Assembly: GCF_030813055.1 (NCBI RefSeq)
Contig: NZ_JAUSTW010000002.1
Coordinates: 310,001 to 374,000, forward strand
DNA from: Neobacillus ginsengisoli
GTDB lineage: Bacteria; Bacillota; Bacilli; Bacillales_B; DSM-18226
Reading direction: 5' to 3'
DNA length: 64,000 bases
The notes below the pieces were generated by a model, which was not told the origin of the DNA, made no database searches, and saw only the letters and a program-made list of their open reading frames with translations. The position numbers and the translations under genes were made by a program. Positions 45,190-53,786 of this stretch are shown here, in pieces. Within the stretch, counting starts at the first letter, position 1; each line of letters opens with the position of its first letter.

Positions 45190-46707
45190 ATGTCAACAGT
45201 TCAAGAAATCAAGGTAGAAAAGCTTTCAATGAAGCGTGAATTTTATCATCTAATCATTAATGGCGAAAAAGTAGAAAGCACTAGTGGTGCTACTTTCAAA
45301 ACATATAATCCTGCTACTGGCGAAGTGATTGCTGAAGTGTCAAAAGCAACAAAAGAAGATGCGGAGAAAGCTATTCAAGCAGCCCGTAATGCGTTTGATC
45401 ACGGTAAATGGAGAAAATACCCTATCAATAAACGTTCTCGTATATTAAATAAAATTGCTTCTATTATGCAAGCTAGATTTAATGAATTAGTAGAATTGGA
45501 GATTTTGGATACAGGAAAATCTCTTCATGCTGCACAAGGTCAAGTAATGCAGGCGATTGAAGACTTCGAATTTTATGCTGGTGCAATTGTAGGCCACCGC
45601 GGAAGTGTGAACCCGGTTCCAGGTCAATTCCAGAACTATACAGAAAAAGAGCCAGTAGGAGTTTGTGCGCAAATTATTCCTTGGAATTACCCATTAATGA
45701 TGGCTGCATGGAAGATCGCTCCTGCTATCGCTGCAGGATGTTCAGTTATTGTAAAACCTGCTACATTAACTCCGCTAACAGCAATCATTCTTGGAGAAAT
45801 CTGCCTTGAAGCAGGAGTACCTGAAGGTGTGGTAAACATTGTTCCAGGTTCAGGATCAGAAGTTGGAAACTACTTGGTTGAGCATGAGCAAGTAGATAAA
45901 GTAGCTTTCACTGGTTCTACTCCAATCGGGAAAAATATCATGGCAAGAGCGTCTCAAACATTAAAGCGTGTAACGTTAGAGCTTGGGGGTAAATCTCCTA
46001 ACATCGTGTTTGAAGATGCTGACCTTGATGCGGCAGTAGATGGTTCTTTATTCGGTATTTTTTATAATACAGGACAGTCTTGTGAGGCGCGTTCCCGCTT
46101 ATATGTACATGAAGATATTTATGAAGAGTTTGTAAACAAATTTGTTGAAAAAACAAAGAAATTAAAATTAGGAAATCCTTTTGATAAAGAAACACACGTT
46201 GGTGCTATTATTGATCAAAACCAAGTGGATGTGATTGACAACTACGTGAAATCTGCGATTGAGGATGGTGCTGACATCTTAGTTGGCGGTAAACCGGCAA
46301 AAATAGAAGGATTTGAACAAGGCTTCTGGTATGAACCAACTGTTATCGCAAATGTTAACCATGACATGAAAGTAGTTAATGAAGAAATCTTTGGTCCGGT
46401 TGTTGTCATTATGAAATTTAAAGATGAAAAAGAAGCTATTAAGCTTGCGAATGACACTGAATTTGGATTAGGTTCCGCTGTGTGGACGAAAGATGGAGCT
46501 CGTGCTACTCGTATTGCTAATCAAATTCAAGCAGGTATCGTGATGGTCAACTGCCCGTTCTCGGCGTTCCCTGGAACACCATTTGGCGGCTATAAACAAT
46601 CTGGCTTTGGACGTGAACTTTGCATTGAAACACTTGATTTATATACTGAAACAAAAAGTATCATTTCTTACTATGGCAGCCGTCCATTAAATCCATTTGG
46701 CCTGTAA
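45190..46707 (+). CDS. Aldehyde dehydrogenase in the paa cluster
   Basis: 505 residues, a complete NAD(P)-dependent aldehyde dehydrogenase: NYPLMMAAWKIAPAIAAG, the Glu in LELGGKSPN (about 267) and the Cys in NTGQSCEARSR (about 301). PaaZ of E. coli fuses such a domain to a MaoC-type hydratase of about 150 residues; that part is absent. It may oxidise the ring-cleaved semialdehyde, if a separate hydratase opens the ring, or it may be a phenylacetaldehyde dehydrogenase. It follows paaG by 13 bases and ends at a strong terminator. Confidence 0.88.
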   Translation: MSTVQEIKVEKLSMKREFYHLIINGEKVESTSGATFKTYNPATGEVIAEVSKATKEDAEKAIQAARNAFDHGKWRKYPINKRSRILNKIASIMQARFNELVELEILDTGKSLHAAQGQVMQAIEDFEFYAGAIVGHRGSVNPVPGQFQNYTEKEPVGVCAQIIPWNYPLMMAAWKIAPAIAAGCSVIVKPATLTPLTAIILGEICLEAGVPEGVVNIVPGSGSEVGNYLVEHEQVDKVAFTGSTPIGKNIMARASQTLKRVTLELGGKSPNIVFEDADLDAAVDGSLFGIFYNTGQSCEARSRLYVHEDIYEEFVNKFVEKTKKLKLGNPFDKETHVGAIIDQNQVDVIDNYVKSAIEDGADILVGGKPAKIEGFEQGFWYEPTVIANVNHDMKVVNEEIFGPVVVIMKFKDEKEAIKLANDTEFGLGSAVWTKDGARATRIANQIQAGIVMVNCPFSAFPGTPFGGYKQSGFGRELCIETLDLYTETKSIISYYGSRPLNPFGL

Positions 46708-46721
46708 TGTAATTCAATGAT

Positions 46722-46766
46722 GAGTACGAATAAAGCTCCATTTGAGTTTTATTCGTACTCATTTTC
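46722..46766 (+). terminator. Strong terminator between the aldehyde dehydrogenase gene and paaH
   Basis: ATGAGTACGAATAAA pairs perfectly over 15 bases with TTTATTCGTACTCAT, with T residues after it. It should end the first paa unit, so paaH-paaJ must have its own promoter or depend on read-through. Confidence 0.75.
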
Positions 46767-46791
46767 ATAAGCGAAAAAGGGGAGAAGTACC

Positions 46792-47667
46792 ATGATAAAT
46801 AATCTTGTGGTCGTAGGTTCAGGTGTAATGGGAAGAGGCATTGCATACGTTGGAGCTGTCGGCGGATACTCAGTTACATTAGTTGATGTGAATGAATCGG
46901 CTTTAGAAAATGCCCGCAAGGAAATTAACAGTATCTTTGAAAAAGGATTATCCCGCTGTAAAATTTCTGCCGAAACAGTAGAATCTTCGAAAAAAAACCT
47001 TACCTATTCTACTAATTTACAAGGATCAGCAAGTGGGGCAGACTTGGTGATTGAGGCTGTTCCTGAGAAAGCAGAGATAAAAAAGCAAGTTTTTGAAATT
47101 ATTGAGGAATATGCTTCCGAGAATTGTTACTTTGCTACGAATACTTCAACCATGAGTCCGACGGAAATTGCGTCGTACACAAAACGTCCGGAAAAAACGA
47201 TTGCGATGCACTTTTTTAACCCTGTACATAAAATGCCGCTTGTTGAAATCATTCGTGGTTTGGAAACAAGTGATGAAACGGCGCAAGTTATTAAAGAAGT
47301 CGCGGAACAAATGGGAAAAGAAACAGTTGTGATTAATGAATTTCCAGGGTTTGTAACAAGCCGTATTAGCGCATTAGTCGGTAACGAAGCTTTTTATATG
47401 CTGCAAGAAGGACTGGGTTCGCCAGAAGAGATAGATAAAGCGATTAAATTTGGTCTGAATTATCCAATGGGACCGTTTGAACTTGTTGATCTCGTCGGAT
47501 TGGATGCACGTTTAAATAACTTAAAGTATTTACATGAGAAGCTAGGTGAAAAATATCGGCCTGCTCCATTATTAGAGCAATATGTAAAGGCAGGGCGTTT
47601 AGGACGTAAGTCAGGTAAAGGAGTATATGATTATACTAACAAAGAAAAAGAGGCGGTTAAAAAATGA
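46792..47667 (+). CDS. paaH: 3-hydroxyacyl-CoA dehydrogenase PaaH
   Basis: 291 residues. The Rossmann GSGVMGRGIAYVGA (9-22), the His of MHFFNPVHKMPLVEI and GPFELVDLVGLD are as in 3-hydroxybutyryl/3-hydroxyadipyl-CoA dehydrogenases. It oxidises 3-hydroxyadipyl-CoA with NAD. It overlaps paaJ by four bases. The start lies behind AAAGGGGAG. Confidence 0.9.
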   Translation: MINNLVVVGSGVMGRGIAYVGAVGGYSVTLVDVNESALENARKEINSIFEKGLSRCKISAETVESSKKNLTYSTNLQGSASGADLVIEAVPEKAEIKKQVFEIIEEYASENCYFATNTSTMSPTEIASYTKRPEKTIAMHFFNPVHKMPLVEIIRGLETSDETAQVIKEVAEQMGKETVVINEFPGFVTSRISALVGNEAFYMLQEGLGSPEEIDKAIKFGLNYPMGPFELVDLVGLDARLNNLKYLHEKLGEKYRPAPLLEQYVKAGRLGRKSGKGVYDYTNKEKEAVKK

Positions 47668-48869
47668 GAGAAGTTGTCATTGTAGATGCTGTTCGAACAC
47701 CGATAGGCCGATATATGGGAACTTTAAAAAATGTTCGCCCTGATGATTTAGGAGCAGTCGTCATTAAAGCGCTTGTAGATCGCAACCCGAATCTTCCTGT
47801 TGATCAAATTGAAGAAGTAATTTTAGGCAATGCGAACCAGGCTGGGGAAGATAATCGTAACGTGGCAAGAATGTCCACATTATTGGCAGGTCTCCCGATT
47901 AGTGTCGCAGGTACAACGATTAACCGTTTATGCGGGTCAGGACTGGATGCTGTGATGTACGCAGCCAGAGCAATTGCGATCGGCGAAGGTGATATTTATA
48001 TCGCAGGTGGTACTGAAAGTATGACACGTGCGCCTTTTGTTATGGCCAAACCTGATAAGGAATTCCCTCGAGGCAGCATGGAACTGCAGGATACTACGAT
48101 CGGCTGGCGCTTTACTAATAAGAAATTAGAGGAAATGTATGGAGTAGATACAATGCCTCAAACTGCTGAAAACGTGGCACAGCGTTTTAACGTTTCACGC
48201 AGCGATCAGGATCAGTTTGCCTTTGAGAGCCAGGAGAAGGCTAAAAAAGCGATGGAAGAAAATCGCTTTGCAGAAGAGATTGTGCCGGTTGTATTTAAAG
48301 ACCGCAAGGGAAATGAAATTGTTGTAGATACTGATGAGCACCCGCGTCCAGATACAACGTTAGAAAAGCTAGGAAAGTTAAAACCTCTTTTTGAGGGTGG
48401 AACTGTTACAGCGGGTAATGCTTCAGGCGTCAACGATGGAGCTTCAGCATTATTAATTATGAGTTCCGAAAAAGCAAAGGAATTAGGATTGAAGCCTCTT
48501 GTGAAATATGTAGTGGGAGCAACGGCTGGATTAGAGCCGGCAATCATGGGACTTGGGCCGATTTTTGCCACAAGAAAAGCTTTACAGCGTGCGAATTTGA
48601 CAGTGGAAGATATCGGGTTAGTCGAGTTAAATGAAGCATTTGCTTCCCAATCATTAGAATGTATTCGTCAATTAGAATTGCATCAAGAGAAAGTAAACGT
48701 AAATGGGGGAGCGATTGCGTTTGGGCATCCGCTCGGAGCGAGCGGAGCGCGAATTTTAACGACCTTGATTTACGAAATGAAAAAGCGTGATGTTCAATAT
48801 GGTCTGGCTACTATGTGTATTGGTGTTGGTCAAGGTATAACAGCCATTGTAGAGAATGTAAAAGAATAA
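47664..48869 (+). CDS. paaJ: Beta-ketoadipyl-CoA thiolase PaaJ
   Basis: 401 residues, a complete thiolase. Catalytic Cys in NRLCGSGLDAV (about 90), His in GGAIAFGHPLGASGAR (about 357) and Cys in MCIGVGQGI (about 387). By position it makes the two thiolytic cleavages of the Paa route, giving acetyl-CoA and succinyl-CoA. Coupled to paaH by start-stop overlap. A weak hairpin follows (48873-48912). Confidence 0.92.
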   Translation: MREVVIVDAVRTPIGRYMGTLKNVRPDDLGAVVIKALVDRNPNLPVDQIEEVILGNANQAGEDNRNVARMSTLLAGLPISVAGTTINRLCGSGLDAVMYAARAIAIGEGDIYIAGGTESMTRAPFVMAKPDKEFPRGSMELQDTTIGWRFTNKKLEEMYGVDTMPQTAENVAQRFNVSRSDQDQFAFESQEKAKKAMEENRFAEEIVPVVFKDRKGNEIVVDTDEHPRPDTTLEKLGKLKPLFEGGTVTAGNASGVNDGASALLIMSSEKAKELGLKPLVKYVVGATAGLEPAIMGLGPIFATRKALQRANLTVEDIGLVELNEAFASQSLECIRQLELHQEKVNVNGGAIAFGHPLGASGARILTTLIYEMKKRDVQYGLATMCIGVGQGITAIVENVKE

Positions 48870-48872
48870 AAT

Positions 48873-48912
48873 GAAGCCCCTTATTTGGCAAAATGCCGGG
48901 TAAGGGTTTCCT
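48873..48912 (+). terminator. Weak terminator or attenuator after paaJ
   Basis: GAAGCCCCTTA with GGCA, an AAA loop and TGCC with TAAGGGTTTC form an imperfect hairpin without a long T tail. It may lower transcription of the next gene. Confidence 0.4.
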
Positions 48913-48935
48913 ATTCATAAAAAGGAGTGTAGATA

Positions 48936-49712
48936 GTGTCCCGTATTTTATATAGAATAGAAAATAATATAGCGTATGTTACAATCAATCGGCCTGATGT
49001 GTTAAATTGCTTCGATTATGAAACATTAAAGCAGCTACAGGAAGTGGTAGATTCTATTGAACTAGACTCGGAAGTGAGAGTAGTTATTTTTACAGGCGCG
49101 GGTGAGAAAGCTTTTAGTGCAGGTGCTGATTTAAAAGAACGTAAAACCCTAACAGAAACTCAAGTAAGAAGAAACGTAAAGGCGATACGAGATGTATTTA
49201 ACAGTATTGCCTCACTTCCGCAGCCAACGATTGCAGCGGTAAACGGTTATGCATTTGGTGGAGGTTTTGAGCTCATGCTGGCATGTGATTTTTCTGTTGC
49301 TGTAGAGGAAGCGATGTTGGGCCTTACAGAGACAAGCTGGGCCATAATTCCAGGGGCCGGTGGTACGCAACGCTTACCTCGACTAATTGGTGAAGCAAAA
49401 GCTAAGGAACTAATTTTTTCAGCAAGAAAGATCCCTACTACAGTAGCTTATGAATGGGGAATACTTACAAGAGTTGTAAAGAAAGAAAAGTTAATGAGTT
49501 CTTGTGAACAGTTTGCGACAGAAATGATGAACAATGGCCCTGTTGCTTTAAGGCAAGCGAAGTATGCTATTAATCAAGGAATAAACGTAGACTTGCAAAC
49601 CGGACTAGCTATAGAGTCAAAAGCCTATGAGTTAACGATACCTACAGAAGACCGTTTAGAGGCTTTAAGAGCTTTTAGTGAGCGTAGGACTCCTAATTTT
49701 ACGGGAAAATAG
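48936..49712 (+). CDS. Second enoyl-CoA hydratase of the paa cluster
   Basis: 258 residues of crotonase fold from GTG 48936 behind AAAGGAG. Both Glu are kept (FGGGFELMLACDF and TETSWAIIPGAGGTQRL). It ends in FTGK like the others, so three crotonase-fold genes lie in this cluster. It might be the oxepin-CoA or dehydroadipyl-CoA hydratase, sharing work with PaaF. Confidence 0.85.
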   Translation: MSRILYRIENNIAYVTINRPDVLNCFDYETLKQLQEVVDSIELDSEVRVVIFTGAGEKAFSAGADLKERKTLTETQVRRNVKAIRDVFNSIASLPQPTIAAVNGYAFGGGFELMLACDFSVAVEEAMLGLTETSWAIIPGAGGTQRLPRLIGEAKAKELIFSARKIPTTVAYEWGILTRVVKKEKLMSSCEQFATEMMNNGPVALRQAKYAINQGINVDLQTGLAIESKAYELTIPTEDRLEALRAFSERRTPNFTGK

Positions 49713-49812
49713 TGATGCAAAAATGAAGAAATATCAGATATGATAGGAATAAGTTCCTTTACGCCTCACAGTAACATAAACGGGCTGTGTAAAAAGAAAG
49801 AGTGAGTTATCG

Positions 49813-50700
49813 ATGAGCACCAACACGCAATCAATGATCTTTACGATTTATGGCGATTATATTCGTCATTATGGGAATAAAATTTGGATTGGAAGTCTAA
49901 TACGTCTGTTAAAAGAATTTGGGCATAACGAACAGGCTGTTCGTGTAGCTGTTTCGCGAATGCTGAAACAAGGGTGGATTCAGTCAGAGAAAAAAGGAAA
50001 TAAAAGCTATTATTTCCTTACCGCCCGTGGTGTCAATCGTATGGAAGAGGCGGCCCGAAGAATTTTTAAATTGAATCCGCATGAATGGGATGGAAAGTGG
50101 AGAATTTTAATGTACACCATTCCTGAAGAAAAGAGACAAATTCGCGATGAATTTAGAAAAGAGCTTCATTGGAGCGGTTTTGGAAGTTTTTCCAGCGGCT
50201 GCTGGATATCTCCTAACAACTTAGAAAAGGAAGTTGAGCTCCTAATCGACAAGTACGATATTAGGGCGTATGTCGATTTCTTCCTATCAGAATATAAAGG
50301 CCCAAAAGAAAGTCAATCACTTGTAGAGAAAAGCTGGTCAATAGCAGATATTAAAGAAAAGTATGAGCAATTTATTGCGACTTACAGCCAGAAATATATC
50401 GTAAATCAAAGCATTATGCAAAGAGGAGAGATGACCGATGCAGAATGTTTTGTAGAGAGAACTAATATCGTCCATGAGTATCGGAAATTTCTATTTATCG
50501 ATCCTGGATTGCCGAAAGAGCTACTGCCTTCACGGTGGAGCGGCAATCATGCGGCTTTGTTATTCAATCAATATTACAAAATGTTAGCTGAGCCTGCTAA
50601 TCGTTTCTTTGAGGACGTCTTTCAGGAAGATAATGATCTACGGTTTAAAGATCTATCATATGATGCTACTGACCATCCTTTAATCAGTGAAAATACCTAG
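49813..50700 (+). CDS. paaX: PaaX-family transcriptional regulator
   Basis: 295 residues. The start (MIFTIYGDYIRHYGNKIWIG) and the winged helix (AVRVAVSRMLKQGWIQSEK, about 39-57) are typical of PaaX, followed by the PaaX central and C-terminal domains with WISPNNLEKEVELL. PaaX represses paa genes and is released by phenylacetyl-CoA. It follows the hydratase gene by 100 bases, convergent with paaY, and shares a bidirectional terminator with it. Confidence 0.93.
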   Translation: MSTNTQSMIFTIYGDYIRHYGNKIWIGSLIRLLKEFGHNEQAVRVAVSRMLKQGWIQSEKKGNKSYYFLTARGVNRMEEAARRIFKLNPHEWDGKWRILMYTIPEEKRQIRDEFRKELHWSGFGSFSSGCWISPNNLEKEVELLIDKYDIRAYVDFFLSEYKGPKESQSLVEKSWSIADIKEKYEQFIATYSQKYIVNQSIMQRGEMTDAECFVERTNIVHEYRKFLFIDPGLPKELLPSRWSGNHAALLFNQYYKMLAEPANRFFEDVFQEDNDLRFKDLSYDATDHPLISENT

Positions 50701-50728
50701 GAGCTATGCTCCTAGGTATCTTTTTATT
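50693..50728. terminator. Bidirectional terminator between paaX and paaY
   Basis: ATACCTAGGAGC and GCTCCTAGGTAT form a perfect 12-base stem around TAT, with T and A runs on the two sides. It contains the paaX stop codon and reaches the end of paaY. Confidence 0.9.
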
Positions 50729-51239
50729 TACTAATGATTTCCTTATATTCATATCCTTTCTGTACGTAAGTATCGATGGATAGTTGAATCAGTTCTATCT
50801 CTTTATCGGTGATTTCACGTGCTACTTTACCAGGGGATCCCATAACGAGAGAACGAGGCGGAATCTTCTTTCCGGATGGAATGAGAGTATTGGCGCCAAT
50901 GATGCATTCTTCCCCGATTTCGGCCCCGTCTAAAATAGTGGATCCCATTCCAATAATTGAACGTTTTCCAATTTTACATCCATGCAGAATAACATTATGA
51001 CCTACTGTCACTTCATCTTCAATGATCACCGGGCAGCCTTCGTATAAGTGGACAGTAGAGTTATCTTGAATGCTGCATCTTTCTCCAATTATGATAGCGC
51101 CTTCATCTGCGCGCAGAACAGCATTATACCAAATGGTCGAGTTCTTTCCTATTGTTACATCCCCAATTAAATAGGCACCAGGTGCGATAAAAACAGTTTC
51201 ATGAATACGTGGCTGATTTCCTTTGTGAGAAATAAGCAT
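50724..51239 (-). CDS. paaY: PaaY-like hexapeptide-repeat protein
   Basis: 171 residues of left-handed beta-helix (gamma-carbonic anhydrase-like). Hexapeptide repeats run from APGAYLIGDVTIGKNS to GEECIIGANTLIPSG; metal-binding His lie in DNSTVHLYEG and TVGHNVILHGC. PaaY of proteobacteria is a thioesterase that rescues CoA from dead-end Paa products; that role is likely here given its neighbours. The start lies behind AAAGGGGAA on the minus strand. Confidence 0.85.
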   Translation of the reverse strand: MLISHKGNQPRIHETVFIAPGAYLIGDVTIGKNSTIWYNAVLRADEGAIIIGERCSIQDNSTVHLYEGCPVIIEDEVTVGHNVILHGCKIGKRSIIGMGSTILDGAEIGEECIIGANTLIPSGKKIPPRSLVMGSPGKVAREITDKEIELIQLSIDTYVQKGYEYKEIISK

Positions 51240-51318
51240 TTTAAATTCCCCTTTTCATTTTCATAATTGTTTTTATTTTATTTCTATTATAACATTATTA
51301 ATATGAGGAGGCGAAAAA

Positions 51319-52281
51319 ATGAAACATGTATCTAAACAATTACATATTAAATATCCAATTATTCAGGGGGGCATGGGAAACATCAGCAATGCGGCTCTTA
51401 CAGCTGCTGTATCAGAAGCGGGGGGCTTAGGAACGATTGGATGTGGTACCATGACACCGGATGAAGTAGAGAAAATTATTATAGAAACAAAAATGAGGAC
51501 CAACAAGCCATTTGCTTTAAATATCCCTATTAATGTTACACCTTTTTTAACGGATATGTTGAATTTGGTTATAAAATATAAGATTCGGATTGTATCATTA
51601 TCCGCGGGGAATCCTGCTCCCTATATTCCGATGCTTCATGAACATGGTATAACAGTGATTGCAGTAATAGCTTCTGTAAAACATGCCAAAAAAGCAGAAG
51701 AAGCAGGAGCTGACCTATTGGTGGCAGAAGGATATGAGGCAGCAGGGATTAATTCCAGCCTTGAACTTACCACTTTCACGCTCATTCCACAGATCGTTGA
51801 AAGAGTAAAAGTGCCGGTGCTTGCTGCCGGGGGAGTCGGGGATGGAAAAGGTCTGGCAGCCGCATTGATGCTGGGAGCCAGTGGTGTACAAATAGGTACA
51901 CGCCTGATTGCTACAAAGGATGCCCCTTTTCATGACACATATAAACAAAATTTGATCCATGCAAGTGACACCGATACTGTTATTGTCGGGCGTTCTGTAG
52001 GGCGTGTACGAAGGATGTTAAAGACCCCTTACGCACAGAAACTGCTTAAAACAGAAGACAAAGGGATGACTTTAGAAGAATATAATGAGCTGACTTCCGA
52101 AAAGCAGCACGTAATGGGAGCTGTTTTAGGGGACTTAGAAAATGGATTTATTAATAGTGGACAGGTAGCAGGTTTGATTTCGTGTGTTCCCAGTGTGAAA
52201 GAATTGTTGGACAATATGATTGAGGAAGCCAAAATACAAATTATTAAATCGGCTAAAGATTTTGTAGCTTTCACATCTTAA
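51319..52281 (+). CDS. Nitronate monooxygenase/FabK-type FMN oxidoreductase
   Basis: 320 residues, an FMN TIM barrel. IKYPIIQGGMGNISNAAL, then EAGGLGTIGCGTM, VPVLAAGGVGDGKGLAAAL and GASGVQIGTRL bind the flavin phosphate. The family contains nitronate monooxygenases and enoyl-ACP reductase II; no role in phenylacetate breakdown is established. It lies 20 bases before paaI and shares its unit. TTATAACATTATTA upstream resembles the palindrome before paaA. Confidence 0.85.
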   Translation: MKHVSKQLHIKYPIIQGGMGNISNAALTAAVSEAGGLGTIGCGTMTPDEVEKIIIETKMRTNKPFALNIPINVTPFLTDMLNLVIKYKIRIVSLSAGNPAPYIPMLHEHGITVIAVIASVKHAKKAEEAGADLLVAEGYEAAGINSSLELTTFTLIPQIVERVKVPVLAAGGVGDGKGLAAALMLGASGVQIGTRLIATKDAPFHDTYKQNLIHASDTDTVIVGRSVGRVRRMLKTPYAQKLLKTEDKGMTLEEYNELTSEKQHVMGAVLGDLENGFINSGQVAGLISCVPSVKELLDNMIEEAKIQIIKSAKDFVAFTS

Positions 52282-52301
52282 TAGAAGTAGGAGGGTTCAA
52301 T

Positions 52302-52748
52302 ATGAAAACAAATATGACTGAACAGGGTATCCATCAAAGATATTACAAGCAAATCTTTGATACATTCGAACAAGAGCCTTTTGCTCAATTTCTTGGTATG
52401 AAATTAATTGAGATGGGAGAAGGCACTGCAACTGCTGAATTAGATATAAAGGACCATATGTTAAACTCACATGGTACTGTCCACGGAGCAATCATCTTTT
52501 CTTTAGCTGATTATGTCTTTGCGGCAGCCAGTAATTCTTATGGAAAAACTTCTGTCGGATTATCAACAAATATTAACTTTATGGCTCCTGGCCAGAAAGG
52601 ATCACGTCTAAAGGCCATAGCTATAGAAGAGAAACGAAATAATCGTACTGCATGGTATAAAATTCGAGTAGAGAGTGATGGAGAACTTTTAGCTTCAATG
52701 GAAGCATTAGTTTATCGTAAAAACCATTATTTTGTTCCTGTTGAATAA
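52302..52748 (+). CDS. paaI: PaaI-type hotdog thioesterase
   Basis: 148 residues with one hotdog domain. The catalytic region LNSHGTVHGAIIFSLADYVFA contains the Asn and Asp of PaaI-type enzymes, followed by GLSTNINFMAPG. PaaI removes CoA from stalled hydroxyphenylacetyl-CoA. The start follows AGGAGGG. A hairpin (52838-52872) lies downstream. Confidence 0.92.
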   Translation: MKTNMTEQGIHQRYYKQIFDTFEQEPFAQFLGMKLIEMGEGTATAELDIKDHMLNSHGTVHGAIIFSLADYVFAAASNSYGKTSVGLSTNINFMAPGQKGSRLKAIAIEEKRNNRTAWYKIRVESDGELLASMEALVYRKNHYFVPVE

Positions 52749-52837
52749 AAATAACAGAGCAGTAGATGTATTTATACCTTGGAGTTGATTCAAAAGAGAA
52801 TTCCTTTGATTTTTATTCCATTAAATCACAGGACAAA

Positions 52838-52872
52838 GCAGCCAAAAGCTGATTTAAGAAGCTTTGGCTGCT
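52838..52872. terminator. Hairpin between paaI and the convergent Lrp gene
   Basis: AGCAGCCAAAAGCT and AGCTTTGGCTGCT form a stem with one bulged A; the T tail is poor. It is the only stem between the two convergent genes. Confidence 0.55.
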
Positions 52873-52969
52873 ATTCATGTTTCGAAACTTCCGGTGAAAA
52901 AAATCGATAAAATTAATTTTTTTGTGCTTAAATATATATATTTTAAACTCTTTTGGCGCGTCTTTACTT

Positions 52970-53422
52970 TTATTCTTTTTCAATGGAAGGGGGAGTGATG
53001 CATCGAAAAGAGACCGGTGATGATAAAACGATAGATGTATTAAGATTTCCATAAGGGGTTAACCGATCTATAAGTTTACTTAGATGATCCATACCGGTAA
53101 CGGCTGCCTTAAGCAAATAGCTAACAGAACCCGTTAACCGATGACACTCTACGATATCAGGGTCTCCCATAATCCATTTCTCGAATTCTATATAAGAAAA
53201 TAACTTGATTTCACTTACCTGAATATAAACAATTACATCCAGTCCAATTGCTTTGGGAGATACGCGTGCATTGAATCCTTCTATAATCTCCTTCTCTTGC
53301 AACCGTTTTAAACGCTCCGTAATACTGGGACGACTAAGGGATAATTTCTTCGATAATTCACTTATAGAAATACGCCCGTCCATTTGAAGAATTTCAAGAA
53401 GACGAATATCTAATTGATCCAT
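52970..53422 (-). CDS. Lrp/AsnC-family regulator next to phenylalanine dehydrogenase
   Basis: 150 residues from ATG 53422, eight bases after AAGGAG; a frame extending to 53503 adds a hydrophobic leader that is not part of the family. The HTH (RISISELSKKLSLSRPSITERLKRL) and the RAM ligand-binding domain (HRLTGSVSYLLKA) are complete. It is divergent from the phenylalanine dehydrogenase gene, so it probably senses phenylalanine or a related amino acid and controls that operon. Confidence 0.9.
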   Translation of the reverse strand: MDQLDIRLLEILQMDGRISISELSKKLSLSRPSITERLKRLQEKEIIEGFNARVSPKAIGLDVIVYIQVSEIKLFSYIEFEKWIMGDPDIVECHRLTGSVSYLLKAAVTGMDHLSKLIDRLTPYGNLNTSIVLSSPVSFRCITPPSIEKE

Positions 53423-53739
53423 AAAATGTTCTCCTTTTAAAATGAAGTTAAAATACAAAAAACTTATGCAAAATATAATGCTTAGTGCTTGAAATTTATG
53501 CAATTTGATATGTTAATCGATTTAATTATACCTTATTATTATTAATGCAGACAAAATTTTCACAATAATTAAACAAGAGAAACATCATATTGACAAACAA
53601 AGATTAAGATATGTAGCAAATTATGATTTTATATGAGTGGGAGAAGTCAAACAAGCTATTTTACCTAAAAGGGAAATCGAAAAGAATCTTGGTCAGTCGA
53701 TCCGTTAACAGTAGAAAGGCTTTGTTTTTTCTCTTTTTT

Positions 53740-53753
53740 TGTAAGCGTTTTCT
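53740..53753 (+). promoter_or_regulatory. cre-like CcpA site before phenylalanine dehydrogenase
   Basis: TGTAAGCGTTTTCT fits TGWAANCGNTNWCA except at the last base. It lies 34 bases before the gene, as does the similar box before paaK (30 bases). Confidence 0.55.
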
Positions 53754-53786
53754 AATATATTCATAGTGATAATGGGGGAAAATTAG

